NCBI GenBank assembly: GCA_001604585.1
Contig: LVBW01000054.1
Span: 1 to 38,639, forward strand
DNA length: 38,639 nt
Reading direction: 5' to 3'
From: Puniceicoccales bacterium Verruco_02
GTDB lineage: Bacteria; Verrucomicrobiota; Verrucomicrobiia; Opitutales; Oceanipulchritudinaceae
Every line of letters starts with the position of its first letter. Position 1 is the stretch's first letter. The translations under genes and the position numbers were made by a program. The notes under the pieces were generated by a model. It ran no database searches and was not told the origin of the DNA. It saw only the letters and a program-made list of their open reading frames with translations. Positions 1 through 6,989 of this stretch are shown here, piece by piece.

Positions 1-1545
1 CGTCCTGCCCCCAAAGACAGATTCAAGGTCTGCTTTCTGTTCCTCAGATTGCCAAGTTGAGCCGAGATACGGCGGATTCCCGCAGATGTAGGTCTCGCCG
101 CCCTCGTTCGCGAAGTCGATTTCCGGCTGGTCGAGCGGCGTTGAAAAGAGGTCTTCGGCGCGATACTTCACGCCAGCCCCCGTCGGCGGACAAATGCTGA
201 GCCAGTCCAGCCGCAGCGCGTTGCCGCAGGTAATCCAGTTCGTCGCCTCAAGCGGCAGAAACTCCGCCAGAGCCTCCTTCTGGCCGCGATACAGCACGTC
301 GCACTGATACTCGGCGATGACAAGGGCGAGCCGGGCGATTTCGGCGGGGAAGTGGCGGATTTCGATGCCACGGAAGTTCGTGAGCGGAATCACCGTCCGC
401 TCGTGCGTCTCGTTGCGCCGCCTGTTGATTTCGCCCTCGATCTTCCGCATTTCCTTGTAGGCGATGACAAGGAAGTTGCCCGAGCCGCAGGCGGGGTCAA
501 AGACGCGGATTCTGGCCAGCCGGTTGCGGAGGTTCAGGAGCTTGCGCGCGTTGTCCCCTGCCTCCTCCAGCTTCGCGCGCAGGTCGTCGAGAAAGAGCGG
601 GTTCAGCACCTTCAGGATGTTCGGGACGCTCGTGTAATGCAGGCCCAGCGCGCCGCGTTCGGCGTCGTCCGTAATGGCCTGAATCATCGACCCGAAAATG
701 TCGGGGTTGATCTTCGTCCAGTCCAGTTGCCCGATGTGAACGAGGTAGGAGCGCGCGATTTTGCTGAAGTGAGGGATTTCCAGCTCGCCAGAAAACATGC
801 CGCCGTTGACGTAGGGGAACTGGTCGGCCCAGGAACGGAAGTTCCCTGCCGCGCGGTCAATGGGTTTCGTGTTCATCGCGCGGAAGATTTCCGCGATCAC
901 CTCGTGGGTGTTCGAGGAATCGTGCGCGCTCATCTGGTCGATGGTGTCCGTGAACAGGCCCTTGCCGTTGAAAATGTCGGTGTCTTCCGCAAAGAAGCAG
1001 AAGATCAGGCGCGCCATGAAGTGGTTGATGTCGTGCGGGCTGGCTGATGTGCCCCAATCGGGGTTTGTCTTGAGCAGCTCCACATAAAGCCGGTTGAGGC
1101 GGCTCGTGGCCTTGATATCAAAGGCGTTCTCGCGGATTTGCCTGACCGTGCTGATTCCGGCAAGCGGCAGGAAGAATCCGAAATGGTCGGAAAAATCGGG
1201 ATAGTTGCACGCGACCGTTTCGCCGCTTTCCAAATCCTCGGCCTCAAAGGAAACGCCGTCCGTGGCAAGGACAAACTGGGCCTTCTGCTTGGCCGTGGCC
1301 GGGCTGTTGCGGAGCGCTTCCAGCGTAGCCGTGACTTCGCCTGCGGCGCAGGCTTTGATGTGGATGTTGTTGCGCTGAAGGACGGCCCCCGGAATGTCGG
1401 ATTTGTTAGTCTCCCCGCTTTGCAGTCGCCGGATGGTGGTATCCTTGTTCCCAAAGGCCTCAAGAAACGCATAAGGGAACCGCGTCGCCTCAAAGGGCGC
1501 TTCCGCCAGCAAAGACACGGCTTCTTCAATTTCTACGGCATTCAT
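1..1545 (-). CDS. Class I DNA adenine methyltransferase, MmeI-like family (partial, C-terminus beyond window)
   Basis: The frame is open from an ATG at 1545 to the window edge (515 codons); an in-frame TGA lies just upstream, so this is the first possible start. Motif I DPACGSGNF is at residues 350-358 (SAM binding) and the catalytic motif IV NPPY at 490-493, the pattern of N6-adenine methyltransferases. The N-terminal 300 residues look like the helical spacer of MmeI-like enzymes (the stretch RLIFCFFAEDTDIF is typical). I see no PD-(D/E)XK nuclease motif before motif I, so this reads as a modification enzyme, or a restriction-modification enzyme whose nuclease is separate or lost. The C-terminal target-recognition part is not in the window. 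It is the largest gene of the island and shares its strand with the next three genes. There is no clear Shine-Dalgarno site. Function is inferred from motifs. Confidence 0.88.
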   Translation of the reverse strand, partial: MNAVEIEEAVSLLAEAPFEATRFPYAFLEAFGNKDTTIRRLQSGETNKSDIPGAVLQRNNIHIKACAAGEVTATLEALRNSPATAKQKAQFVLATDGVSFEAEDLESGETVACNYPDFSDHFGFFLPLAGISTVRQIRENAFDIKATSRLNRLYVELLKTNPDWGTSASPHDINHFMARLIFCFFAEDTDIFNGKGLFTDTIDQMSAHDSSNTHEVIAEIFRAMNTKPIDRAAGNFRSWADQFPYVNGGMFSGELEIPHFSKIARSYLVHIGQLDWTKINPDIFGSMIQAITDDAERGALGLHYTSVPNILKVLNPLFLDDLRAKLEEAGDNARKLLNLRNRLARIRVFDPACGSGNFLVIAYKEMRKIEGEINRRRNETHERTVIPLTNFRGIEIRHFPAEIARLALVIAEYQCDVLYRGQKEALAEFLPLEATNWITCGNALRLDWLSICPPTGAGVKYRAEDLFSTPLDQPEIDFANEGGETYICGNPPYLGSTWQSEEQKADLESVFGGRT

Positions 1546-1707
1546 GGGGAAGGGAATATCTCAGGGCTTGGCCAAGTTACGTATTGATCGCACGTTGCAA
1601 CTTCTACCAGCTTGCCAACAGATTATGAATACTATGGCCCAACAATTCAAACCGCAAGGATTTAGACTCGGGAGTGAATGCCGTTCAGGAGCGTTTCTTA
1701 CTGCCTT

Positions 1708-2205
1708 TCAGATTCCGAAATCCGCATCATATTGGACTGCGGTAACCGGCCCTACGAATTCTCGCACGTTCTGGACGAGAGCATCCCTGTCGATCGATGG
1801 CGGAAGCTCCATGAGCTTTCCATTCTTCTGCGGCTCGGTCAGGGATTTCAAAAGAAGATTTGCCGCCACTCGCGGGTCTCTGTCCGGTCGTTGCGCCTGT
1901 TCGAGTGTACAGGCATCGCGAAAGAAAAACGGCAGGATAGCGGCCAATAGCTCCAAATGTTCACCATCGTGCTTTTTTAGCTTCCCGTCATTGTTTTTTC
2001 GGTTTCTGCGTTCAATATCTTGGTATGCGGGCAACTTGGAAACAAACAGCGAGCAGGGGTCGAGAACGCTTACCGTAAGCTTCTTGTCGTATTTGCACGG
2101 GATCCGATAGGCTATTCCTTGTGCAATCGGCGTGTCCCGCTCCAATGTTGGAACCAATTTTATGACTTCAGCTTTGGCCTCCCCCTGTTTTAATTTGTGT
2201 TTCAA
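1708..2205 (-). pseudogene. 3' part of a split nucleotidyltransferase-like gene
   Basis: A 165-codon frame whose only start is a TTG (2205-2203) overlapping the stop of the upstream fragment. Its sequence (LDPCSLFVSKL, then a charged segment and HLELLAAILPFFFRD) resembles the C-terminal half of AbiEii-like nucleotidyltransferase proteins, where a conserved 'P..C..S+..N' segment and a helical domain follow the NTase core. The upstream 91-codon fragment carries the matching N-terminal half. The two are in frames related by one base at a run of four T (2204-2207 on the minus strand); five T would fuse them into one protein of about 255 residues. It is either a disrupted gene, a sequencing error, or less likely a programmed -1 frameshift. 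Family assignment is from remembered pattern only. Confidence 0.5.
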
Positions 2206-2477
2206 AACATAGGTAACACTATTGGATTATCATTATGAGCCATTGGTTTGCTCATTGTTGCAGGCCAATAATCCCTTAAGGTAAAGGCGACAGGATTTCC
2301 TTCCCCTTTTATGTCGATATCAACGCTGGTTAAATTCGTTATATATTTGTCCGAGTAGTATTTGTACCAATACTTACATCCATAGCCATCAATAAGGGCA
2401 TAATGCGCGCCCAGCCCATGCCTTTCCAAGACATAAATTGCCGGAGCGTATTTGCCAAAAAATAGACTGGCCTTCAT
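2202..2477 (-). pseudogene. 5' part of a split nucleotidyltransferase-like gene
   Basis: This 91-codon frame starts at ATG 2477, overlapping the stop of the upstream gene (ATGA), so it is translationally coupled. The stretch ALIDGYGCKYWYKYY followed by TSVDIDIKG matches the layout of nucleotidyltransferase-like proteins of the type GGQAVNFWAxxY ... TSKDIDFxG, in which the DxD carries the catalytic acidic residues; here the GG of the canonical loop is replaced by DG. The frame ends at TGA (2204-2202) just after VLPMF, and the downstream fragment continues the fold in the -1 frame. If active as a whole protein it would be a minimal nucleotidyltransferase of the toxin/antitoxin or abortive-infection kind, but the break makes that doubtful. 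Confidence 0.5.
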
Positions 2478-3025
2478 TTGAGCCTACACAACGGCTCAAA
2501 CAACTCTTTCTTTGAGAATAATTTTCGAAGGCTCTCCCCCAAAGCAGTAGCCCCATTACTACTGTGATCGACGTAGCTTCTATATTTGTCCTCGCTACCC
2601 GCCGTAAGAATAGATTCCTCGCCTTCGGGACTTATTCCGTAGTTACAATCAAAGCGCCAATCGATTTTGAGCTCGAAAGTGGCTTCCGCCAAATCCCAAA
2701 GCGAAAAATTCGCATCCGTGATTGCATGGATGCTTTCCTGCAACTTTTGAATCTCAGCCAACGTCGGAATGGATTCGCGAACGTGATTGCCTAACTCGTT
2801 ACCATAGTTCCCTTCCGTATAATAAAACACCTGTTCCGTCGCAGGTATCCGCTCCCTAATAGCGCGCAGCTTTTCTTCGGACGGGAATCCGGCAATAGAC
2901 AGGGCATCCGCCTTGGGTCGCCAAGGTTGCCAACCATGTGGAGTTTCCGGGGCCATGTCCGGTATATCTTCGCCGATGTCCATCATATTTACAACATACC
3001 TTTTTTTGAGGCCCCACGCCAGCAT
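2474..3025 (-). CDS. Hypothetical island protein, partner of the split nucleotidyltransferase gene
   Basis: A 183-residue soluble, acidic protein with no signal peptide and no transmembrane segment. I do not recognise the family. It has a proline- and tryptophan-rich N-terminal part (HGWQPWRP near residue 30), a central helical segment (IPTLAEIQKLQESIHAI) and a second helix set ending LRKLFSKKELFEPL. The stop overlaps the start of the nucleotidyltransferase fragment by ATGA, so the two form a coupled pair in which this gene comes first, an arrangement common for antitoxin-toxin or defence gene pairs. Alternative starts at the two adjacent Met codons (residues 14 and 15) are possible and have a weak AAGG upstream; the first ATG has none. 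Base composition is more AT-rich than the xylose genes to the right, as expected in an island. Confidence 0.6.
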   Translation of the reverse strand: MLAWGLKKRYVVNMMDIGEDIPDMAPETPHGWQPWRPKADALSIAGFPSEEKLRAIRERIPATEQVFYYTEGNYGNELGNHVRESIPTLAEIQKLQESIHAITDANFSLWDLAEATFELKIDWRFDCNYGISPEGEESILTAGSEDKYRSYVDHSSNGATALGESLRKLFSKKELFEPLCRLK

Positions 3026-3141
3026 TATTAATAAGACTTTACCATATGTAAAAACGCACCTATCTCAGTCTGTGCAAAAATTGCACGTACTGGCAACCCC
3101 ACGCGAATAGGCCTTTCGCAACTGCTCTGAACGCCCGCCGC

Positions 3142-3209
3142 CGACCATTTTGTTGACGCCAACAAAATGATGCAATGCGACCATCTTCCCGACACCGGCA
3201 AAATGGTCG
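3142..3209. repeat. Cluster of CGACCAT/CATTTTG inverted and direct repeats
   Basis: A perfect 10-bp inverted repeat with a 4-bp spacer (CATTTTGTTG 3146-3155, CAACAAAATG 3160-3169) lies inside a wider pair: CGACCATTTTG at 3142-3152 and its complement CAAAATGGTCG at 3199-3209. A further direct CGACCAT is at 3178-3184. Such clustered repeats a few hundred bases inside an element end are typical of recombinase arm sites or of an operator, but there is no protein here to match them to. Confidence 0.6.
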
Positions 3210-3292
3210 CTGGTAAGTGCCCTGTCATGTTACGTTTTAATATCATTTCTGCATAAGTGGAAATATTTCGTAACAACCCACAATCATGAGTA

Positions 3293-3309
3293 TGTCGGAA
3301 ATTCCGACA
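3293..3309. repeat. 17-bp palindrome
   Basis: TGTCGGAA-A-TTCCGACA is a perfect palindrome with 8-bp arms about a single central base. It lies in the gene-free stretch between the island genes and the tRNA-Ser fragment, about 85 bp from the CGACCAT repeats. It could be an operator for a dimeric regulator or part of a recombination site. Confidence 0.55.
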
Positions 3310-3332
3310 CACTCGCGACGAAGTTTTGCAAC

Positions 3333-3620
3333 TTACATCCCGCCCATCCCCGTTTCGTTCGATTGGATTTTCACTCCTGCGCTTGCCACAATCGCGCCAA
3401 TGGCGGCTTTGAGACTTTCGTTGAGTTTGGGCCAATTTATGATGACATTCGCCAGCTCGGGACTAACCTCGAAAACACCTTGGGTCCCATTCTGTGTCCC
3501 GTCGGTCAGGCAATTTTCCGTAACTGCCTGCTCATTAAGTTGTTGATTATCAGAGCATCCAGCTTCGAATCCCCCCCTCTCCGCCAGTTGGCTCTCTGTT
3601 GTGGTGCCGACTTTATTCCC
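3333..3620 (-). pseudogene. Start-less open frame reading through the tRNA-Ser fragment; island-end relic
   Basis: From just after a TGA (3623-3621) to a TAA (3335-3333) the minus strand is open for about 95 codons but has no ATG, GTG or TTG start before its last residues. The translation reads AERGGFEAG across the tRNA fragment and ends with ELANVIINWPKLNESLKAAIG and a short tail. The 'ELAxVIxxWPxLxxxxxxxI' pattern is one I associate with small peptides found next to tyrosine-recombinase genes at tRNA insertion sites in Planctomycetes and Verrucomicrobia (memory, not checked). It is therefore best read as an element-end relic, not a working gene. Confidence 0.4.
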
Positions 3621-3790
3621 TCACAAAGACGCGCTAGATGTTTGCGAGTATTAGCTTTCATATCTCGCGCAGCTCTTGATGACTCATCTTCAAACCCAGA
3701 CGGAGTTGCTTTCATTCGGCGTGTGCCGACATAAGCTCCTTTAGCGGATGGCAGAAGGCAGGCGCTTATGTGGCCACATAAAAACGGCAC
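3506..3790 (-). pseudogene. Possible integrase C-terminal relic crossing the tRNA-Ser fragment
   Basis: A 94-codon frame that enters the tRNA-Ser fragment from the xylose side. Its end reads RANWRRGGDSK across the fragment. WRRGxDSNP is the familiar tail of phage-type integrases whose genes run into a tRNA 3' end, because it is simply the translation of that tRNA end. The preceding ARDMKANTRKHLARLCEG is compatible with an integrase C-terminus but shows no catalytic residues. The ATG at 3790 lies inside the xyl terminator, so the true upstream part is missing. It may equally be a chance frame. Confidence 0.28.
3564..3586 (+). other. tRNA-Ser 3'-end fragment, probable att site of a genomic island
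   Basis: On the plus strand TTCGAAT (T-loop) is followed by five C (T-stem 3' strand), CCTCTCC (acceptor 3' strand), G73 and CCA. The segment lengths are exactly 7, 5, 7, 1 and 3, and the acceptor strand and discriminator fit a serine tRNA beginning GGAGAGG. The 90 bases upstream do not form the rest of a tRNA: there is no GGAGAGG, D-arm or anticodon arm. It is therefore a duplicated tRNA end of the kind left at attR by integrases. With this orientation the intact tRNA-Ser should lie to the left, outside the window, with the island between. Confidence 0.65.
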
Positions 3791-3816
3791 GCATCCATGA
3801 GATGCGTGCCGTTTTT
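3780..3816. terminator. Bidirectional intrinsic terminator after xylB
   Basis: A perfect inverted repeat: AAAAACGGCACGCATC (3780-3795), loop of five, then GATGCGTGCCGTTTTT (3801-3816). The stem is flanked by A5 and T5, so it ends transcripts from either side; on the minus strand it lies 32 bp after the xylB stop. It is the boundary between the xyl operon and the island end. Confidence 0.9.
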
Positions 3817-3847
3817 ATATAACTCAAGTGGCTCGTTGAGCTTTCCT

Positions 3848-5371
3848 TTACAGGGCTGCTATGTCCTTGAAGCTTTGCTTGAGGGCGGGATACAGGGCTT
3901 TGTAGCTCGGGTAGGCTTTGGCATATATTGCCACGTCCTTGCCCGGCTCTGCAGCTACCTTGGTCGCTATGCACTTGGCCGCCGCCGTCCTTACGTCTGC
4001 ATATGCCTTGGTGCCAACTGCGGCCAGTAGGGCGGCTCCGTAGGCTGCGCCTTCGGTAGCATTGACCATCGCAATGGGCGTATTGAATGCGTCGGCCATC
4101 ATCTGACGCCAGAGGGCGCTGCGCGCTCCGCCGCCGCTTGCCACGATTGTTCGGCTTACGATGCCAAGGTTGCGCATCAGTTCCACGCTGTCGAGCATTC
4201 CGTAGGTGATGCCTTCGAGGACGCTGCGGACTATTTCGGCATTGCCGTGACGCAGGGTGAGGCCGACAAAGGCACCACGGGCCAAGGGATCGGGGTGGGG
4301 CGTACGTTCGCCCGAAAGGTATGGTAGGAAGAACAGGCCTTCGCTACCTGCGGGCACTGTGGCGGCCATTTCGTCGAACAGTGCGTAGGGGTGCTTTCCT
4401 TCGGCCTTGGCCTTGGCTACTTCCGCCTGCCCGAGGGCATCGCGGAACCATTGGAGAGAACCCGCCGCGCTGAGCATGACGCCCATGAGGTGCCATTCGC
4501 CGGGCACTGCGGCGCAGAATGCGTGCAGCTTGCCCTGGGGTTCGCCGCGGTACTGGCGCGAGTGTGCGAACACCACGCCGGAGGTGCCGAAGGTGGCCGA
4601 GATGAGGCCCTCTTCCACAATGCCGCAGCCGACGGCCTGTGCGGCCTGGTCGCCGCCGCCGCCTGCTATTGGAAGGCCTTGGGCTAGGCCGGTAAGTTCC
4701 GCAGCCTGTGCAGACAGATGGCTCGAAATGTCGGGCGATTCGGATAGCTCCGGCATCCAGCTTTCGGGGATTCCGGCCGCTTCGAGCATCACCTTGGACC
4801 ACTTGCGCGCGGGCACGTCCAGAAGCGAGGTGCCGGATGCGTCGGATACTTCCGAGGCATAAACGCCGCTTAGACGGTAGCGTATGTAGTCCTTGGGCAG
4901 GAGCACCTTGGCGCAACGGGCGTACACTTCCGGCTCGTTCTGGCGCACCCACAGTATCTTGCCCGCGGTGAAGCCGGGCAGAATGGGGTTGCCGGTGATG
5001 GCGAGCACCTTTTCGGCGCCGACCTTCTCGGTCAGCTCGGCGCACTGGGCGGCCGTGCGCTGGTCGTTCCACATGATGCAGGGGCGAAGGACCTTGCCTT
5101 CGCTGTCCAGCATTACAAGGCCGTGCATCTGGCCGGAGAGGCCAATGCCTGCCACGTCCGAGGGCTTGACCCCGGCCTTGGCGATAACGGTGCGGATGCC
5201 TTCGATGGTGGCCTTCCACCAATCCTCCGGGTCCGCCTCGGCCCAGAGGGGCCGAGGCGTCCGGAAGGGATATTCCGGGGCGCAGGACGCGAGAACCGTC
5301 CCATTCAATTCCATAAGGAGCACCTTCGTGGAGGAGGTGCCTATGTCCAGTCCGAGATAACAGGTCGGCAT
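3848..5371 (-). CDS. xylB: Xylulokinase
   Basis: A 507-residue FGGY-family kinase that phosphorylates D-xylulose to xylulose 5-phosphate with ATP in the cytoplasm, feeding the pentose phosphate pathway. The N-terminal phosphate loop DIGTSSTK is at residues 9-16, GQMHG at 80-84, WNDQRT at 101-106 and GGGGDQAAQAVG at 237-248, where D241 is the catalytic base of the family. The C-terminal ATP-domain signature SGGGARSALWRQM is present. The start at 5371 was chosen because MPTCYLGLDIG is the normal N-terminus; the frame stays open much further upstream, but that part overlaps xylA and is low-complexity shadow. It lies 28 bp downstream of xylA on the same strand, forming a two-gene operon that ends at the hairpin at 3780-3816. 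Confidence 0.96.
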   Translation of the reverse strand: MPTCYLGLDIGTSSTKVLLMELNGTVLASCAPEYPFRTPRPLWAEADPEDWWKATIEGIRTVIAKAGVKPSDVAGIGLSGQMHGLVMLDSEGKVLRPCIMWNDQRTAAQCAELTEKVGAEKVLAITGNPILPGFTAGKILWVRQNEPEVYARCAKVLLPKDYIRYRLSGVYASEVSDASGTSLLDVPARKWSKVMLEAAGIPESWMPELSESPDISSHLSAQAAELTGLAQGLPIAGGGGDQAAQAVGCGIVEEGLISATFGTSGVVFAHSRQYRGEPQGKLHAFCAAVPGEWHLMGVMLSAAGSLQWFRDALGQAEVAKAKAEGKHPYALFDEMAATVPAGSEGLFFLPYLSGERTPHPDPLARGAFVGLTLRHGNAEIVRSVLEGITYGMLDSVELMRNLGIVSRTIVASGGGARSALWRQMMADAFNTPIAMVNATEGAAYGAALLAAVGTKAYADVRTAAAKCIATKVAAEPGKDVAIYAKAYPSYKALYPALKQSFKDIAAL

Positions 5372-5399
5372 CGTGGTCTTGCCCCGAGAAGCTGGGTTA

Positions 5400-6713
5400 T
5401 TAGCGGATGAAGCTGTTGAGTGTTGCCTGGAGCAGTTCCTGCCGGCCGCTCTTGACGGTGGCAAGCGGCTCGCCCTGCTTGAGCGCGTATTCGCTAAGGC
5501 AGTCAAAGCAGGCTTCGCCAGCTTCGATCTTGGCACCGATGCCGCTGTTCCAGCTTGCGTAACGGTCAGCAACAAACGCTTCGAGGAAACCGTCCTTCTT
5601 GATCTCGCTGGCGATCTTGAGGGCGCGGGCAAAGGTGTCCATGCCAGCGATGTGGGCGAGGAAGAGGTCGTCGGGCTGGAAGGACTCGCGGCGGCGCTTG
5701 GCGTCGAAGTTGAGGCCGCCCGTTGTGAAGCCGCCCATCTTGAGGACTGCCAGCATGACGTCAGTAGCCATGTAGAGGTTGGTGGGGAATTCGTCCGTGT
5801 CCCAACCGATGTTCTGCGTGCCGCTGTTGGCGTCGATCGAGCCGAGGATGCCGTTGTCAACGCAGACGGCCAGTTCGTGGGCCATCGTGTGCTGGGCCAG
5901 CTCTGCGTGATTGGTCTCGATGTTCATCTTGAACTCGCCGAGCAGGCCGTGCTCGCGCAGGAAGTTCATGCAGGTGGCCGTGTCGGTGTCGTACTGGTGC
6001 GTGGTGGGTTCTTTGGGCTTGGGTTCGATGTAGAACTGGCCCTTGAAGCCGATCTTGGCCTTGTATGCCACGGCCATTTTCAGGAGCTGGGCCAGGTGGT
6101 TCAGCTCGCGCTTCATGTCCGTGTTGAGGAGGGTGTTGTAGCCTTCGCGGCCACCCCAGAACACGTAGCCTTCGCCGCCCAGCTTGAGCGTGGCGTCCAT
6201 CGCCTTCTTCACATTGGCCGCTGCGTAAGCGAACACGTCTGCGCTGGGCGAGGTGCCAGCGCCTTGCATGAAGCGGGGGTGGCTGAAGAGGTTGGCGGTG
6301 CCCCAGAGGAGCTTCTTGCCTGTTTCCTTCTGCTTGGCCAGCAGCTTCTCGGTCACTGCGTCAAAGTTGTCGAAGGTCTCGGCCAGGTTGCGCCCTTCGG
6401 GGGATACGTCGCGGTCGTGGAAACAGTAGAAGTCCAGGCCGCACTTCTGGATGAATTCAAAGAAGACATCGACGCGCTTGAGAGCATTGGCAAGGCTGTC
6501 GGAGCCGTCGTCCCAGGGCATCAGGGCTGTGCCAGCGCCGAAGGGGTCGCTCGAAGTGCCGCGCATGGTGTGCCAGTAGGCGCAGGCAAAGCGGAGGTGG
6601 TCCTTCATGGGCTTGCCATCGACAAGCTCCTCGGGGTTGTAGTGCTTGAACGCAAAGGGATTGCGCGAAGCGGAACCTTCAAACTTGATTTCCGGTACGT
6701 CGAAATAGCTCAT
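5400..6713 (-). CDS. xylA: Xylose isomerase
   Basis: A 437-residue class II xylose isomerase (the longer form with an N-terminal extension) that interconverts D-xylose and D-xylulose using two divalent metal ions. FCFHDRD at residues 97-102 carries the proton-shuttle His99 and Asp102; IEPKPKEP at 229-236 carries metal ligand Glu230 and Lys232; NIETNHA and GSIDANSG are the later metal-site motifs. Length and ends match the family without gaps. The start ATG 6713 gives the usual MSYF-type N-terminus. It is the first gene of the xylAB operon. No xylose transporter or XylR-type regulator is adjacent; the AraC-type gene 3 kb away could be one but is better placed to control the starch locus. Confidence 0.97.
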   Translation of the reverse strand: MSYFDVPEIKFEGSASRNPFAFKHYNPEELVDGKPMKDHLRFACAYWHTMRGTSSDPFGAGTALMPWDDGSDSLANALKRVDVFFEFIQKCGLDFYCFHDRDVSPEGRNLAETFDNFDAVTEKLLAKQKETGKKLLWGTANLFSHPRFMQGAGTSPSADVFAYAAANVKKAMDATLKLGGEGYVFWGGREGYNTLLNTDMKRELNHLAQLLKMAVAYKAKIGFKGQFYIEPKPKEPTTHQYDTDTATCMNFLREHGLLGEFKMNIETNHAELAQHTMAHELAVCVDNGILGSIDANSGTQNIGWDTDEFPTNLYMATDVMLAVLKMGGFTTGGLNFDAKRRRESFQPDDLFLAHIAGMDTFARALKIASEIKKDGFLEAFVADRYASWNSGIGAKIEAGEACFDCLSEYALKQGEPLATVKSGRQELLQATLNSFIR

Positions 6714-6989
6714 TAGTATTCAGGGTTTCGGGTTAAATATTTACTGACCGTTCGATGAAGCATCCAAAAAGCACATCGGTCGAACAAAAATTGATTGGCT
6801 CTGCAAGGTATTGCAATTCAAACTTTAGAGCTATTCCCGCGCATTGGAGGATTGTTACGGAAAGGCGGAATACGGCATTTTCGTTAAGATTGGGCGCAGC
6901 GGTGGTTACGTGCTTTGACCGCTGGAATGCCTTCGTGTATGTTACAGGAAAACGAAGGAGATGGCAGTCTGCCAAGGCAGGCGCTGGCT
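6714..6989. promoter_or_regulatory. xylA leader / divergent intergenic region with a possible operator
   Basis: A 276-bp region between the divergent xylA and phosphoesterase genes holds no supported gene. About 35-70 bp before the xylA start there are two related segments, GACCGTTCGATG (6746-6757) and CATCGGTCGAAC (6774-6785), which share GACCG/CGGTC and TTCGA/TCGAA blocks in opposed orientation. They could be an operator or form a leader hairpin. I could not fix a convincing -35/-10 pair. Confidence 0.3.

Noticed and set aside
352-1047. 231-codon plus-strand frame at the left edge
   Set aside because: It is antisense to the methyltransferase, whose motifs I and IV lie on the minus strand.
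3028-3435. 135-codon minus-strand frame at the island end
   Set aside because: Basic, Cys-rich translation without structure; it overlaps the repeat cluster and the better supported relic frame.
5372-5860. N-terminal extension of the xylulokinase frame by 163 codons
   Set aside because: It overlaps xylA on the same strand, is low-complexity Ser/Thr/Arg, and the kinase family begins at MPTCYLGLDIG.
5373-6716. 447-codon plus-strand frame opposite xylA
   Set aside because: It is the antisense shadow of xylose isomerase; composition is Val/Gly/Glu-rich with no recognisable domain.
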